A DNA stretch of 62,726 nt. Origin: Chara braunii (taxonomy: Eukaryota > Streptophyta > Charophyceae > Charales > Characeae). The notes under the pieces were generated by a model, which had not been told where the DNA came from, searched no databases, and was given only the letters and a program-made list of their open reading frames with translations. Made by a program: the position numbers and the translations under genes. Positions 54,083 to 62,726 of the stretch are shown here, one piece after another. The stretch is from the NCBI GenBank assembly GCA_003427395.1, contig BFEA01000389.1, positions 315,152 through 377,877 of the forward strand. The letters are read 5' to 3'. The first letter of the stretch is position 1. The number at the start of each line of letters is the position of its first letter.

Positions 54083-56079
54083 CTGTGTATCCGAAACTGG
54101 ATTTAACGCGGGGTCCGCGTTAAATAATTCAACGCGCATTAAATTCTCGTTCAAACGCTCGTTGGACGGGGAAAAACGGGGTCCGCAATGATATTTTTCC
54201 TAGGCTCGTCGTAGATCCTCTCGAGGTCTACCACCCCATATTTTTAGTTTTATTTTTCGAGCTTTTAATAGATTTTTAAAAAATAAAAAACATAAGCACA
54301 ATGAAAAAACACAAACAAGAAATGACATGAGTTTTTTTTTTTTTTTGGTTTCACAGAGATTTCTTAAGGGTTAAAACAAAAACAGAAAAAACAAATAAAA
54401 AATATAGGGTTGTAGATCTTTCAAAGATGTACAACAAAATATTTTTTATTGTTTTTTTTATAACTTCGTGTATATTTAAAAAAATCAAAGCCATAAACAA
54501 CATATTTTTTGGCCTGCATTGCTTAGGTAATCTTGTTGGGTAGACTCCCTACTGGGTAGACTCCCTACTAGGTAAACTCCCTGATTTGGCCTGCTTTGTT
54601 CACAGTTGTTGCAACCACCACCATGAGAACATTTGTGATATGATGGTTGGGAAACACTTTGCCGTGATATCCAGTGGGAGGTCTCTGTTTTTTTGTTTTT
54701 TTTTTGCCTTTCTCCTGTTTTCTCAGCCCAGAAACTCGTAATGAACCTATCAGGCCGCTGCCACTCTGTGTCATACTGGATCGGCCACATTCCAATCCGT
54801 CTACTAATGGGACTATGCCCCTGGTGCTTGTCAATGCTGTCTGGTCGAAGTTGCCCTCAATACTGGTAGGGTGGTGGTCTCGAGTGTTGGTCACACTGAG
54901 GTAGGATAGTAGGGACAGGGGATGTGCTGGGCCTTGTCCTCTACAACACCCTGAGGTAGGATAGTAGGGATAGTAGGGATAGTAGGGACAGGGGGGTGTG
55001 CTGGTCACACTGAGGTAGGATAGGGACAGGGGGTGTGCTGGGCCTTGTCCTGAGTGCTGGTCACACTGAGGTAGGATAGTAGGGATAGTAGGGATAGTAG
55101 GGATAGTAGGGATAGTGGGGACATAAGGTGTGTTGGGCCTTGTCCTGAATGCTGGTCACACTAAGGTAGGATAGCAGGGATAGTAGGGACAGGGGGTGTG
55201 CTGGTCACAGTGAGGTAGGATAGCAGGGAGAGGGGGTGTGTTGGGCCTTGTCACATTGGTTGTTGCTATACCAGCAATCACCGCGTGTCTGGTCCTTGGC
55301 CTCTACAACACCCTGGACTTTCAAAAAAAAAAAAAAAAAAAAAGAATGGATCTTCCGCTAGAACGTGGAATAATACACTGCCATATGTTTTGTCTTCTAT
55401 GCATGTGTTGAGTAAAGCCCCTTAGGGCCACTGCACGTATTCCTAAGAAAAGAAAAACGAGAAAACAAAAGAAAAATGAAAAAAGAAAACGAAAAACAGA
55501 AAACAAAAGAAAAACGAGAAACAATAGAAAGACAAGAAAACAGACAATTAGTGACCCATAACTATGATCAGTTTGATGCACAAACCTGAATTTGAATCCA
55601 GACTATATATTCTAGGCCCACGCAGACAGATTAGAAGTCCAATGTCCATCTCTGCTCCACGAGCGGTCCTTGCTTATATGCAGGGGCCCTTAAAAAATGA
55701 GACTTGACAAACAGATTGGAGCATTTGGTAAAAAAAAAAAAAAATGGACATGCACAAACATGCACACACATGTGCTCAGAGTGTTCGGGTACGGGGTAGC
55801 CCCATCTTTTTTCCCTCTTGTAGTTTGATTTTCGAAAGGCCGGGGCATGTTTGGCCACTCCGCCCTGTTAATAGGGGTCAAAAAAAAAATTTTTTCCTGT
55901 TTTTTGTCTTTGGGCGCGTAGGGCCACGTGTCCGAGGCCCAACGCGCGAATTCCATTTTTCGAAATTCGACGTGACACCCCTGTTTTCGCGTTAGACGCG
56001 ATTCAACGGGGGTCCTAAGGCCCGTTAAACGGGGGTTCGGGCGTTGAATTCTGCATTTCTCCGTTAAATAGATACACAG
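54083..56079. mobile_element. Non-autonomous DNA element with perfect 9-bp TIR and 8-bp target duplication (1997 bp)
   Basis: TACTAGGT flanks the element at 54075-54082 and 56080-56087. The termini are CTGTGTATC at the left and GATACACAG at the right, perfect inverted repeats. They are followed at both ends by TTTAACG-type subterminal motifs (TTTAACGCGGGGTCCGCG at 54102 and several GTTAAACGGGG/GTTAGACGCG at 55990-56070). It shares CTGTG ends, 8-bp duplications and GC-rich subterminal repeats with 50915-52406. Inside are an (A/T)-rich flank, a minisatellite (54890-55260) and a MITE fragment (55345-55560). No transposase frame. Confidence 0.85.
54890..55260. repeat. GGATAGTAGGGA minisatellite
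   Basis: Units of TGAGGTAGGATAGTAGGGAC alternate with GTGCTGGGCCTTGTCCT. The inner ATAGTAGGG triplet-like unit varies in number from 1 to 5. About six long units are visible. Confidence 0.85.
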
Positions 56080-56269
56080 TACTAGGTAGCCTCTCTAATT
56101 TCTTATCAGACTAGCCTCTAGAGGCAGTAGCCTAAAGAAGAAAATATAAGTTAACATCGTCAATAATTTCTGCCTCATCACGCGATGCCCCACTTAACAC
56201 ATGCACAGGCAAAACAACATCAATCCCATCGGTAATAGAATTATAAGATTGTCATCAATCAAGAGGTTA

Positions 56270-56760
56270 TGGTGGCAGGACAGGTCACACGGGACCACAT
56301 TCATTCTACCTCCACCTTAGGAGAATCAGACAGTGAACCATATCAGTGAGTTAATCTTTCGCGGGACCTTCATAGAGATTGCCGTAGTAGGGTAGATCAC
56401 AAGGGATCCTCACCCCTACCATCTTTTCTCCTTCCAGTGGCAGGTAAGTGATAAGGCGGAGCAACACAGGGTTTCGCTTCTCTTATCACTATATGAGGCC
56501 ACTTGGTAATAGGGTATATCTCACGGGATCTACTCCTCCTAATACCATCCTCTTTTGCCATGATTTGTCAATGATAGGGCAGGCGTCACGGAACCTTGCT
56601 CCTCCTATCACTATACCCTTTTGCTAGGATTTGTCGACGATACGGCAGGCCTCACGGGACCTTGCTCCTTGTATCACCATCCCTTGGTGTTGGTTAGAAA
56701 TAGGGCAGACGTCACGGGGTCTTGCTTCTCCTATTACCACATTTCCTTGCTTGAAGCAGA
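56270..56760. repeat. Second array of hairpins with covarying stems (~65-bp period)
   Basis: Six units carry a loop related to CAGGCGTCACGGGACCTTGC, bracketed by arms that pair but differ: GTAGGG/CCCTAC (56387/56414), AGTGATAAG/CTTATCACT (56437/56482), TGGTAATAGG/CCTAATACCA (56504/56538, one mismatch), TGATAGG/CCTATCA (56572/56604), GATAC/GTATC plus two G-T pairs (56639/56671), AATAGG/CCTATT (56699/56730). A weaker GGTGG/CCACC pair lies near 56270-56330. No coding potential. Confidence 0.8.
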
Positions 56761-56762
56761 TT

Positions 56763-57310
56763 CCGGTGTCGGGCGGCCCAAGCCTTACGCCGCCCTTTAC
56801 TTCCTTCAAAAAGACTACCGTGGAAGGTCAGATTTCGCGCGGCGGTCTTTTTCGGTGTGTTTTTGTCTTGCAACCCCAGTCCACGAAGACAACTGACAAA
56901 TGACGGTTGGACGATACGGGAAAACCAGGCCCAGACTAGACTATGGCGGAATGCGGACCGGCGGAGTTGGGGTTTTCCTGGAATCGACGGTTGTCGAATG
57001 AATTATTAATTTAATTGAAATCAGGGGATTTTAATGCGAGATAGTGACGTGCCGATCAGGTGACTGAAGTCGCCGCGGCCGTTAAAATATGGCTACCGCG
57101 GCCATTTTAATGCGAGGTATCCTACGGGCTCGTGCCAAGCATTTCGTCGATACGGGTGGAATAGGAGACGAGACCGTTGGAGGGAGCCGGGGGAAAAGGA
57201 AAAGGGACCAAATAAAGGACACATTTTAGGGAAGGGGCCGATCCGAAATTGTGGTACTGGTGTCGGACGGCTCCAGCCCTACGCCGCCCTTTACTTCCTT
57301 TACAAGGGCG
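56763..57310. repeat. Direct repeat of a ~50-bp segment 495 bp apart
   Basis: GGTGTCGGGCGGCCCAAGCC then ACGCCGCCCTTTACTTCCTT (56763-56808) recurs as GGTGTCGGACGGCTCCAGCC then ACGCCGCCCTTTACTTCCTT (57258-57303). The intervening DNA includes TTTTAATGCGAG twice (57031 and 57107) and a CCGCGGCC pair. This may be ends of a small LTR-like or tandem unit. No gene. Confidence 0.6.
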
Positions 57311-58050
57311 CGCGACAAGATCTCTATTTGATCGTTTCTACCTGACAGGGACTCAGCGACCATGGAAAAATGCTGCAACGGATCGACGCCACAAGTGGCT
57401 GGGCCACGACACTCAGTCTGGATGATGCCTGGACATGGAGGGCCGATAATTTCATGAAGCGGGCGTCAGCATGAGCCGCCGACGGGTATAAAGAGACTAC
57501 CGCGACGGAGGCAGTGACCAAGGGTTCGAGACAAAAGGCACGACCGCGAAGGGCCGGAATTGCACCAGGGGACAGCGAAAGGCCAAAAGGAAAAGGGCGC
57601 CGGGTACTTCACACTAGGCTTCGGACATCTCAGGCAGCATGAATCTCCAAAAGTACTGTGAGTGACCAAAAACCGAAAACGCCACGCGTTGGTGGCGATT
57701 GAAACCGGCCTTCTAGGCGGGCCTTGGCGCCAAGGGAAAAAGGCCTCCGGCCTAAGGCTCGAAAATGGGCCGCATGGCCTAGAATTTCAGAGAGGCCTGC
57801 TCGATTTTCCTTGAGGGGCAGTACCGCTTGGAAGTGGGGACCACCTAGGCCAAACAGGCCAGGGACAGGCTCGGGGGTAGCCTCGGTACCAGGGCGCTGC
57901 AAAGGGCCCAGTTCCCGACAAAAGGGCCCCCTTCGCGAGAAACCCTTCGAGGGCCCAATCAGGCCCGGGCGTAGGTCCGGTGCCGAGGCGCTGCAACATG
58001 TAAGCAGGCCCGAAGAGTGGAGGGCCGAAGTAGGGGAGCCCTGCGAAGTT
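57311..58050. other. GC-rich stretch without recognised gene
   Basis: Overlapping Arg/Gly/Pro-rich frames on both strands, none with motifs. Repeated phrases such as GGTGCCGAGGCGCTGCAA and GGTACCAGGGCGCTGCAA (57976 and 57885) suggest old tandem duplication. Confidence 0.45.
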
Positions 58051-59500
58051 TAAAAGGCGAACAGGGCTCTGGTACGGGGGACTTCTCGCATGGGCGAACG
58101 GGAGAACGGACCTCTTGTAAGCACGGGAGGAGGGGCGCACGGAGACACGCACGGGAGAACAGGAAAACGGGAGTGACCGGGGGAGCGCACAGGAGAGGTA
58201 AGGGCGCACAGCTGCATATTCACGGGCATGCAAACTCACACACAGACGAGATCGGGGGAACAGCTGCACGCACACGTGCGTGCATAATCACGCGCAGTCG
58301 GGAACGGGGGGACAGCCGCGCGCTCACACGCGCGCATATCAGCGCACAATTATGCACAGTCGGGGTAGCACGTGTACATGCGTACAGCCCCCGGGTGCAG
58401 TCGTACACACCACACGCATCTGGACGAGTACACCGCACGCACCCGCAGGGAAGCGGGGTTGAGCAGCGCAATCGCACACCCGAGAACACCTGCGCTCAGT
58501 CAAGATCAGGGGCGCGATACTGCACGGGCATGTGCGGACAAGCCCATTCACTGGGAGTCGGATCAGGCGCGCGATACCGCACTCACACGTGCACACAAGC
58601 CCACTCACCGAGAGTCGGATCAGGCGTGCGATACAACACTCACACGTGCTCATAAGCCCACTCACCGGGAGACAGTCGCATCAGGCGCGTGATACCGCAC
58701 TCACACGCGCACACAAGCACACTCATCGGGGAACAGCCAAGATAGTGCGCACAATAACACGCGCACGCGCGCTAACACCTGTGCTCAGTCGGGACGAGGT
58801 GAGCGCTACTGCGCGCACAAGTGCGCATAAGCCCACCCAATAGGATACAGTCGGATCAGGCGCACGATACCGCGCTCGCACGGGCGCATAGCCGAGGGGC
58901 TGCAAACCGCAGGTTGAGGACGGTAGGGGGACAACACCGCGTGCCAGCGAGGACACCCGCGCGGGAGGTGGAACAGAGAGAAACACCGCGCACACTGCTC
59001 GGGAGTCCAGATCAGTGAGGAGAAGCCTGCGCGCTCACACACACGATCGCATGTCATCGTGAAACGAGATACCAGGAAGCAACATCGCGTGCCAGTGCGA
59101 ACACCTGCGCGGGAGGTGGAACAGAGAGAAACACCGCGCACACTGTGCCCAGATCGGCGATGAGAAGCCTGCGCGCACACACACACCATCGCGTGTCGTC
59201 GTGAAACGAGATACCCGGAAGGGACATCGCGCGCCAGCGCGAACACCATGCGGGAGGACGGATCAGCAGAGAGAAGCCCCGCAGGCTTATACACACCATG
59301 GCGAGCTATCGCGAGACGAGATAGCGGGAAGCGACTATCCCGTGCCAGCGCGGGCATCCGACAGGTGAGCAGAATCGCAGGGAGAGCTCCCCTGCACCAT
59401 CACGGATCATCTCATGTCAGCGCTGACACCGCGCAAGGGAACAGGACAGCGGGGGAAAAATCACGCTTCATCCCGCATCATCGTGTGCCAAGGAAGGCAT
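58050..59500. repeat. CA/CG-rich degenerate tandem arrays (60-bp and ~125-bp units)
   Basis: From 58500 to 58900 units of GGCGCGATACCGCACTCACA followed by AGCCCACTCACCGAGAGTCG repeat about every 60 bp. From 58900 to 59350 a longer unit with GGAAGCAACATCGCGTGCCA and GAGGTGGAACAGAGAGAAAC repeats about every 125 bp, three to four times. Alternating purine-pyrimidine stretches (CGCGCGC, CACACAC, GTGCGTGC) are dense, so Z-DNA formation is plausible. The open frames (up to 212 codons) follow the repeat. Confidence 0.75.
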
Positions 59501-59689
59501 CTACGTAACAGAGCGGGTTAGCGGGAAACAGCCGTATGGACCTGGGCTGTCACGTACGTAAGCGAACATAAACGAACTCAGTTCCTGCAGGATCAGTTCA
59601 CACGAAGGCGGACGTACGCGGGTGTAGCCCGCGCGTTTATGGTTTAGTTGTTGCTTTAGCATTATTATTTGCAAACCCTTTTGTTTAAA

Positions 59690-59739
59690 TAAATAGACCT
59701 GAATCTAACAAAAAATTTTGTTAGATTCAGGTCTATTTA
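59690..59739. repeat. Perfect 24-bp-arm palindrome with 2-nt centre
   Basis: Arms TAAATAGACCTGAATCTAAC plus AAAA (59690-59713) and their exact complement (59716-59739) surround AA. The sequence would extrude as a cruciform or fold as a strong hairpin. Confidence 0.97.
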
Positions 59740-59774
59740 CATATAAAAAAAACAAAAGTTACATTTTTATTATG

Positions 59775-59912
59775 GACTGGGGCGCACCCAACGACAGGGT
59801 ACTTTGGGACGCACCCCAACAGGGCGCATCCAACGACAGGGTACTTTGGGGCACTCTTGAACAGGCCGCACCCAGCGACAGGACACCTTGGAGCACACTC
59901 TAACAGGGCACA
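59775..59912. repeat. ~50-bp tandem repeat, three copies
   Basis: Units containing CCAACGACAGGGTACTTTGG and AACAGGGC-type tails start near 59787, 59829 and 59872, lying between the palindrome and the 15-bp minisatellite. Confidence 0.8.
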
Positions 59913-60002
59913 ACTATGAGACATGGCGCAGGGGCGTTCTCCAATGGGGCACTAACGACACATTCCGGGGTGTGTCATCGTGAAGAGAGTCCTTTCAATG
60001 GG

Positions 60003-60183
60003 CACATTCCGAAGAGCCACATTCCGAAGAGGTACACTCCGAAAGGGTACTTTCCGAAGAGGTACTTTCCGAAGAGGTACATTCCGAAGGGGTACATTTC
60101 GAAGGGGTACATTCCGAAGAGGTACAACCCGAAGAGGTACATTCCGAAGAGGCACATTTCGAGGAAGTACATCTCGAAGGGGG
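60003..60183. repeat. 15-bp minisatellite (ACATTCCGAAGAGGT), ~12 units
   Basis: Period of exactly 15 bp, so all frames stay open and give repeats such as FRRGT (plus), IPKRY (plus) and LRNVP (minus). Because every frame is open, the frames are no evidence of a gene. Confidence 0.92.
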
Positions 60184-61818
60184 TCCGGGCTCACCGACAA
60201 GGACACCAAGCGGGGAGCATCTACGACATCTCGAGGAGGCATGGTTACGGTCGACCTCGAGCTTTGGCCGCAGTGGTCACGAGAGGCGACCTCAGACACG
60301 GAGAGTTCTAGCACGGTCCCTTGGAACCGATGGGCGCGATACAGGCGACACCCAATCAGAAGGAGGATTAGGCCCAGGCTGATGACCAGATCCATAAGCA
60401 CTCAAACATATTTTCCAGACGAAGGGAGGGGACATACGGCTGAGGCCAGAACTACTGTTCCATACCCTATGATTTTGGACTAAATGGAAACATTCTATTT
60501 ATTCCTTCTAGATGGTGACCCGTGAGTTGTTTGCGCATTCGTCTCGATCTGTTACGATCCTTGTTTTCGTAGATGTGGACTGACGTGGTTTGTGCAGGTT
60601 ACAGGAGCCCCGACGAACCCTCCCGTGGGCGACAGACGCAGCGCGAGGTATAGGGTTTGGACGGCGTGCCAACAAATCACTTCTACCGGTCGACACCGGG
60701 CCCTAGGGAGAAAAATGGAGCTCGACGGAAAAAAAAAAAAAGGGAAAAGGGGTCGCTGAGGCCTTAACTGGGGAACCGGACCTTTGGACCTCGTGACTGT
60801 TCGAGGCCCAAACCAGGCTCGGGACCAGGCCCGGACTTTGGCCTGGTACTAATGCGCTGCAAGGTCCTCGACACCGGCCGACTAAACGGCTGGTGGGGCG
60901 CAGCAGCAGGGGCTGGGGGAGCTGGGACCAAAGGCCAACTGTCGACTATATAGGCCCAACTTGGCATGAGGTGGCAAGCTTTCGGATTGGGGGACTTATG
61001 GAAGGCGCATGAGAAAGGCACACTGGGCTGGCACACGGGCATTGGCTCAAGGCGGGGGGCTAGTGACAGCCGTACATGTCAGCGAACAGGTACATCAGGG
61101 GGAGTGAGCATATGCTTTCCGGAAGACCGCACCTGAAGGAGGGGGCGGGCTTGATTCAGGCAGTGGAGCTCAAGTTCCAGAGCGCACGAGACAGCTAATA
61201 AGCCAATCATGAGGGGGACGAACTTCTACTCTTATGTCTAAGATCGGACACAACTTTGACAGACAAGTCCAGGCATGTCCAGATCGGAGTCAAAGAGATG
61301 GTTTGCAGAGTTAAACAGGAAACAAGCGAGGCGTGAGCCACAAGAGAAAGGAAACAGGAGTAAGTGTTGGGCCGGTGCACGTAAGGAGGGAGATAGCGCA
61401 ATGAAGAGAGCATGAAGGAAAGCGTATACGAAACAGTGGCAACTCGCGTGGGCGGAGAAGAGTGAGCGGAAGCCCGGGAGCAAGAAGAAGTGCGTTCGAG
61501 AGGACGGCACTGTTCGACAGAGACGTGAATGGAGGGGTCGTGCTCCTACTGAGAGATTAATCATACCGAAGATGGAGAGAATAGTAGAAGGAAAGAATGA
61601 ATCAGGTCTGCGATGCATGCAGATTTGTTCGTAACTTCGTAAGGGAGTACTCGCGCGACCGACCGTGCACAAGAGTAGGCGGAGGATCACGAGCATGCAC
61701 CTTGAGACAGAGCGAAGCTGCGTGGAAGGCTAAGAACTGCACCCGGAGGTAGATGACTACGCGCGGACGAAGAATGACTACTCGCGGGGTATGAACTGTT
61801 GCACGAATAGCAGTCGAG
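60184..61818. other. No recognised gene
   Basis: GC-rich, with short Arg/Ser-rich frames on both strands. An A-tract lies at 60729-60741. The phrase GGTACTAATGCGCTGCAA near 60845 echoes GGTACCAGGGCGCTGCAA at 57885, so repeat material from the 57-58 kb region recurs here. Confidence 0.45.
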
Positions 61819-62113
61819 TTGAGCGCAAGAGGAATGAGCAGCGCAGGCAAAATAGACGTGCTCAAGAGGGGAGAGCACGCGGAGAAGCGGAATTACTGCG
61901 CCAGGAAGGAGGAGGTGCTGCGTGAGGAAGAAGCCTTTGCGCGGGAAACGAGCTGCGCACGGAGGAAGAAGCTGCGTGAAGCAGCGGAAAGAGAGCGGGA
62001 GGAAGGGGCTGCGCGGGGGAGTGAACAACGCGGAGTAGCGCTTGCGAGGGAAGCCGCACGGGGAAAGTTGTCGCTGGCGAGATGCGGTCGCCGGGGAGAA
62101 GCTGCGCGCGCGC

Positions 62114-62186
<73 letters not shown>

Positions 62187-62289
62187 CTACGTTCGCAAAA
62201 GCAAGGGAGTGAATGAACCTGGGTTGAGTTATGCGCCAGGTTCATACAACATGATGGGAGAAGGGACTGGTAAAGAGAAAGAGAGATAG
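61819..62289 (+). other. Charged open frame crossing a (GA)n tract, doubtful gene
   Basis: The frame is Arg/Glu/Ala-rich (EEVLREEEAFARETSCARRK) and runs through the (GA)n microsatellite, giving an Arg-Glu run. Composition reflects purine-rich repeat sequence. I consider coding unlikely. Confidence 0.15.
62116..62184. repeat. (GA)n microsatellite
   Basis: About 34 GA units, preceded by (GC)5 at 62105-62114. Confidence 0.97.
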
Positions 62290-62299
62290 AGGAGCCGCG

Positions 62300-62480
62300 C
62301 AGAGGTATTCCCAGCGGCCGCGGTCACCACGGGCATGACTGCGGCCCGCGGTCGGGGCCGTGGGGCCACGGTCATGACCGCTGCAGACGCGGTCAGGGAA
62401 GGCCCGCTGCGGCCAGGGGGGAGGGGTAGCCAAAGTCGGGGTCGGAATTCCGGGGGTGCGACCCGGGCCCCACCCACCCA
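62300..62480. repeat. GC-rich segment with GCGGTCA/TGACCGC dyads
   Basis: CGCGGTCACCACGGGCATGA, GGCCACGGTCATGACCGC and GACGCGGTCAGGG repeat inverted and direct copies of GGTCA. GTCATGAC is a perfect palindrome. Non-coding. Confidence 0.5.
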
Positions 62481-62632
62481 TTAAGAAAAAAATTGAAAAA
62501 CTTAAAAAACGGGAGGCTCCAAATAGGGGGTTTTCAGAGGGGGGAGAATAAAATCGTGGACCCCCTTTTTTTTTTTTTTTTCTGTGGAAAAGCCCGTTGT
62601 TGTGTGTTTTTACTTTTTTTTTTTTTCCTAAT

Positions 62633-62671
62633 TAATTGATTGATTGGTTGGTTGATTGGTTGATTGGTTGG

Positions 62672-62726
<55 letters not shown>
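62633..62726. repeat. (GATT)n tetranucleotide repeat with GGTT variants, running off the window
   Basis: GATT units interspersed with GGTT, becoming pure GATT for the last ~45 bases. It is preceded by T-tracts (62566-62581, 62613-62626). Confidence 0.97.

Noticed and set aside
57724-58655. Arg/Gly/His-rich frames at 57724-58053 and 58017-58655
   Set aside because: They follow the tandem repeats, overlap frames on the other strand and lack any domain.
59916-60483. Basic repeat proteins from the 15-bp minisatellite
   Set aside because: Open in multiple frames because the period is divisible by three. No start, conserved flank or motif.

Overview
The window looks like repeat-dense nuclear DNA from a large-genome green plant or streptophyte alga. 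The reasons are a plant-type receptor-like kinase locus, a chromodomain Ty3/gypsy element (chromovirus), a LINE 3' end, a Ulp1-type protease fragment, many microsatellites and two runs of N. A charophyte such as Chara is my best guess. That is an inference from gene style and repeat load, not something the sequence proves. No intact housekeeping gene, rRNA, tRNA or CRISPR array was recognised. Layout: 1-2.2 kb holds two arrays of hairpin or palindromic repeats. 2.25-7.75 kb is one long decayed reading frame with a ParB-like region and a possible methyltransferase-like region. 12.0-12.9 kb is a Ulp1/C48 protease pseudogene with one stop codon. 13.9-17.5 kb is a reverse-oriented chromovirus lacking its reverse transcriptase. 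19.0-22.7 kb contains several families of short structured repeats, including an array of about 11 hairpins whose stems differ from copy to copy but stay complementary. 25-31 kb is a mosaic of MITE-like pieces, an inverted repeat around an assembly gap, and a 5'-truncated LINE with zf-RVT domain, AATAAA signal and poly(A). 32.5-35.6 kb is a receptor-like kinase locus with signal peptide, beta-propeller-like ectodomain, duplicated transmembrane/juxtamembrane segment and a kinase domain broken by a stop, frameshifts and active-site changes. 36.7-40.9 kb is a chain of about 780-bp MITE-like units joined at (TA)n tracts in mixed orientations. 43.1-46.2 kb carries two diverged, oppositely oriented copies of an unknown protein family and a gap flanked by identical sequence. 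46.5-48.0 kb is a second reverse-oriented Ty3/gypsy pol remnant. 50.9-52.4 kb and 54.1-56.1 kb are two non-autonomous DNA elements with 8-bp target duplications and CTGTG ends, the first a giant foldback. 56.3-56.8 kb is a second covarying-stem hairpin array. 57-62.7 kb is GC-rich tandem repeat, ending in (GATT)n. Functionally the window is mostly transposon debris. The only host-type gene is the broken receptor kinase. The most unusual theme is the recurrence of repeat arrays whose units fold into hairpins and keep pairing while their arm sequences change (about 1.0-2.2, 19.0-19.6, 21.1-22.0 and 56.3-56.8 kb). That pattern suggests selection on structure or a copying mechanism that rebuilds palindromes. 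All pairings were made by eye and need a covariation test.
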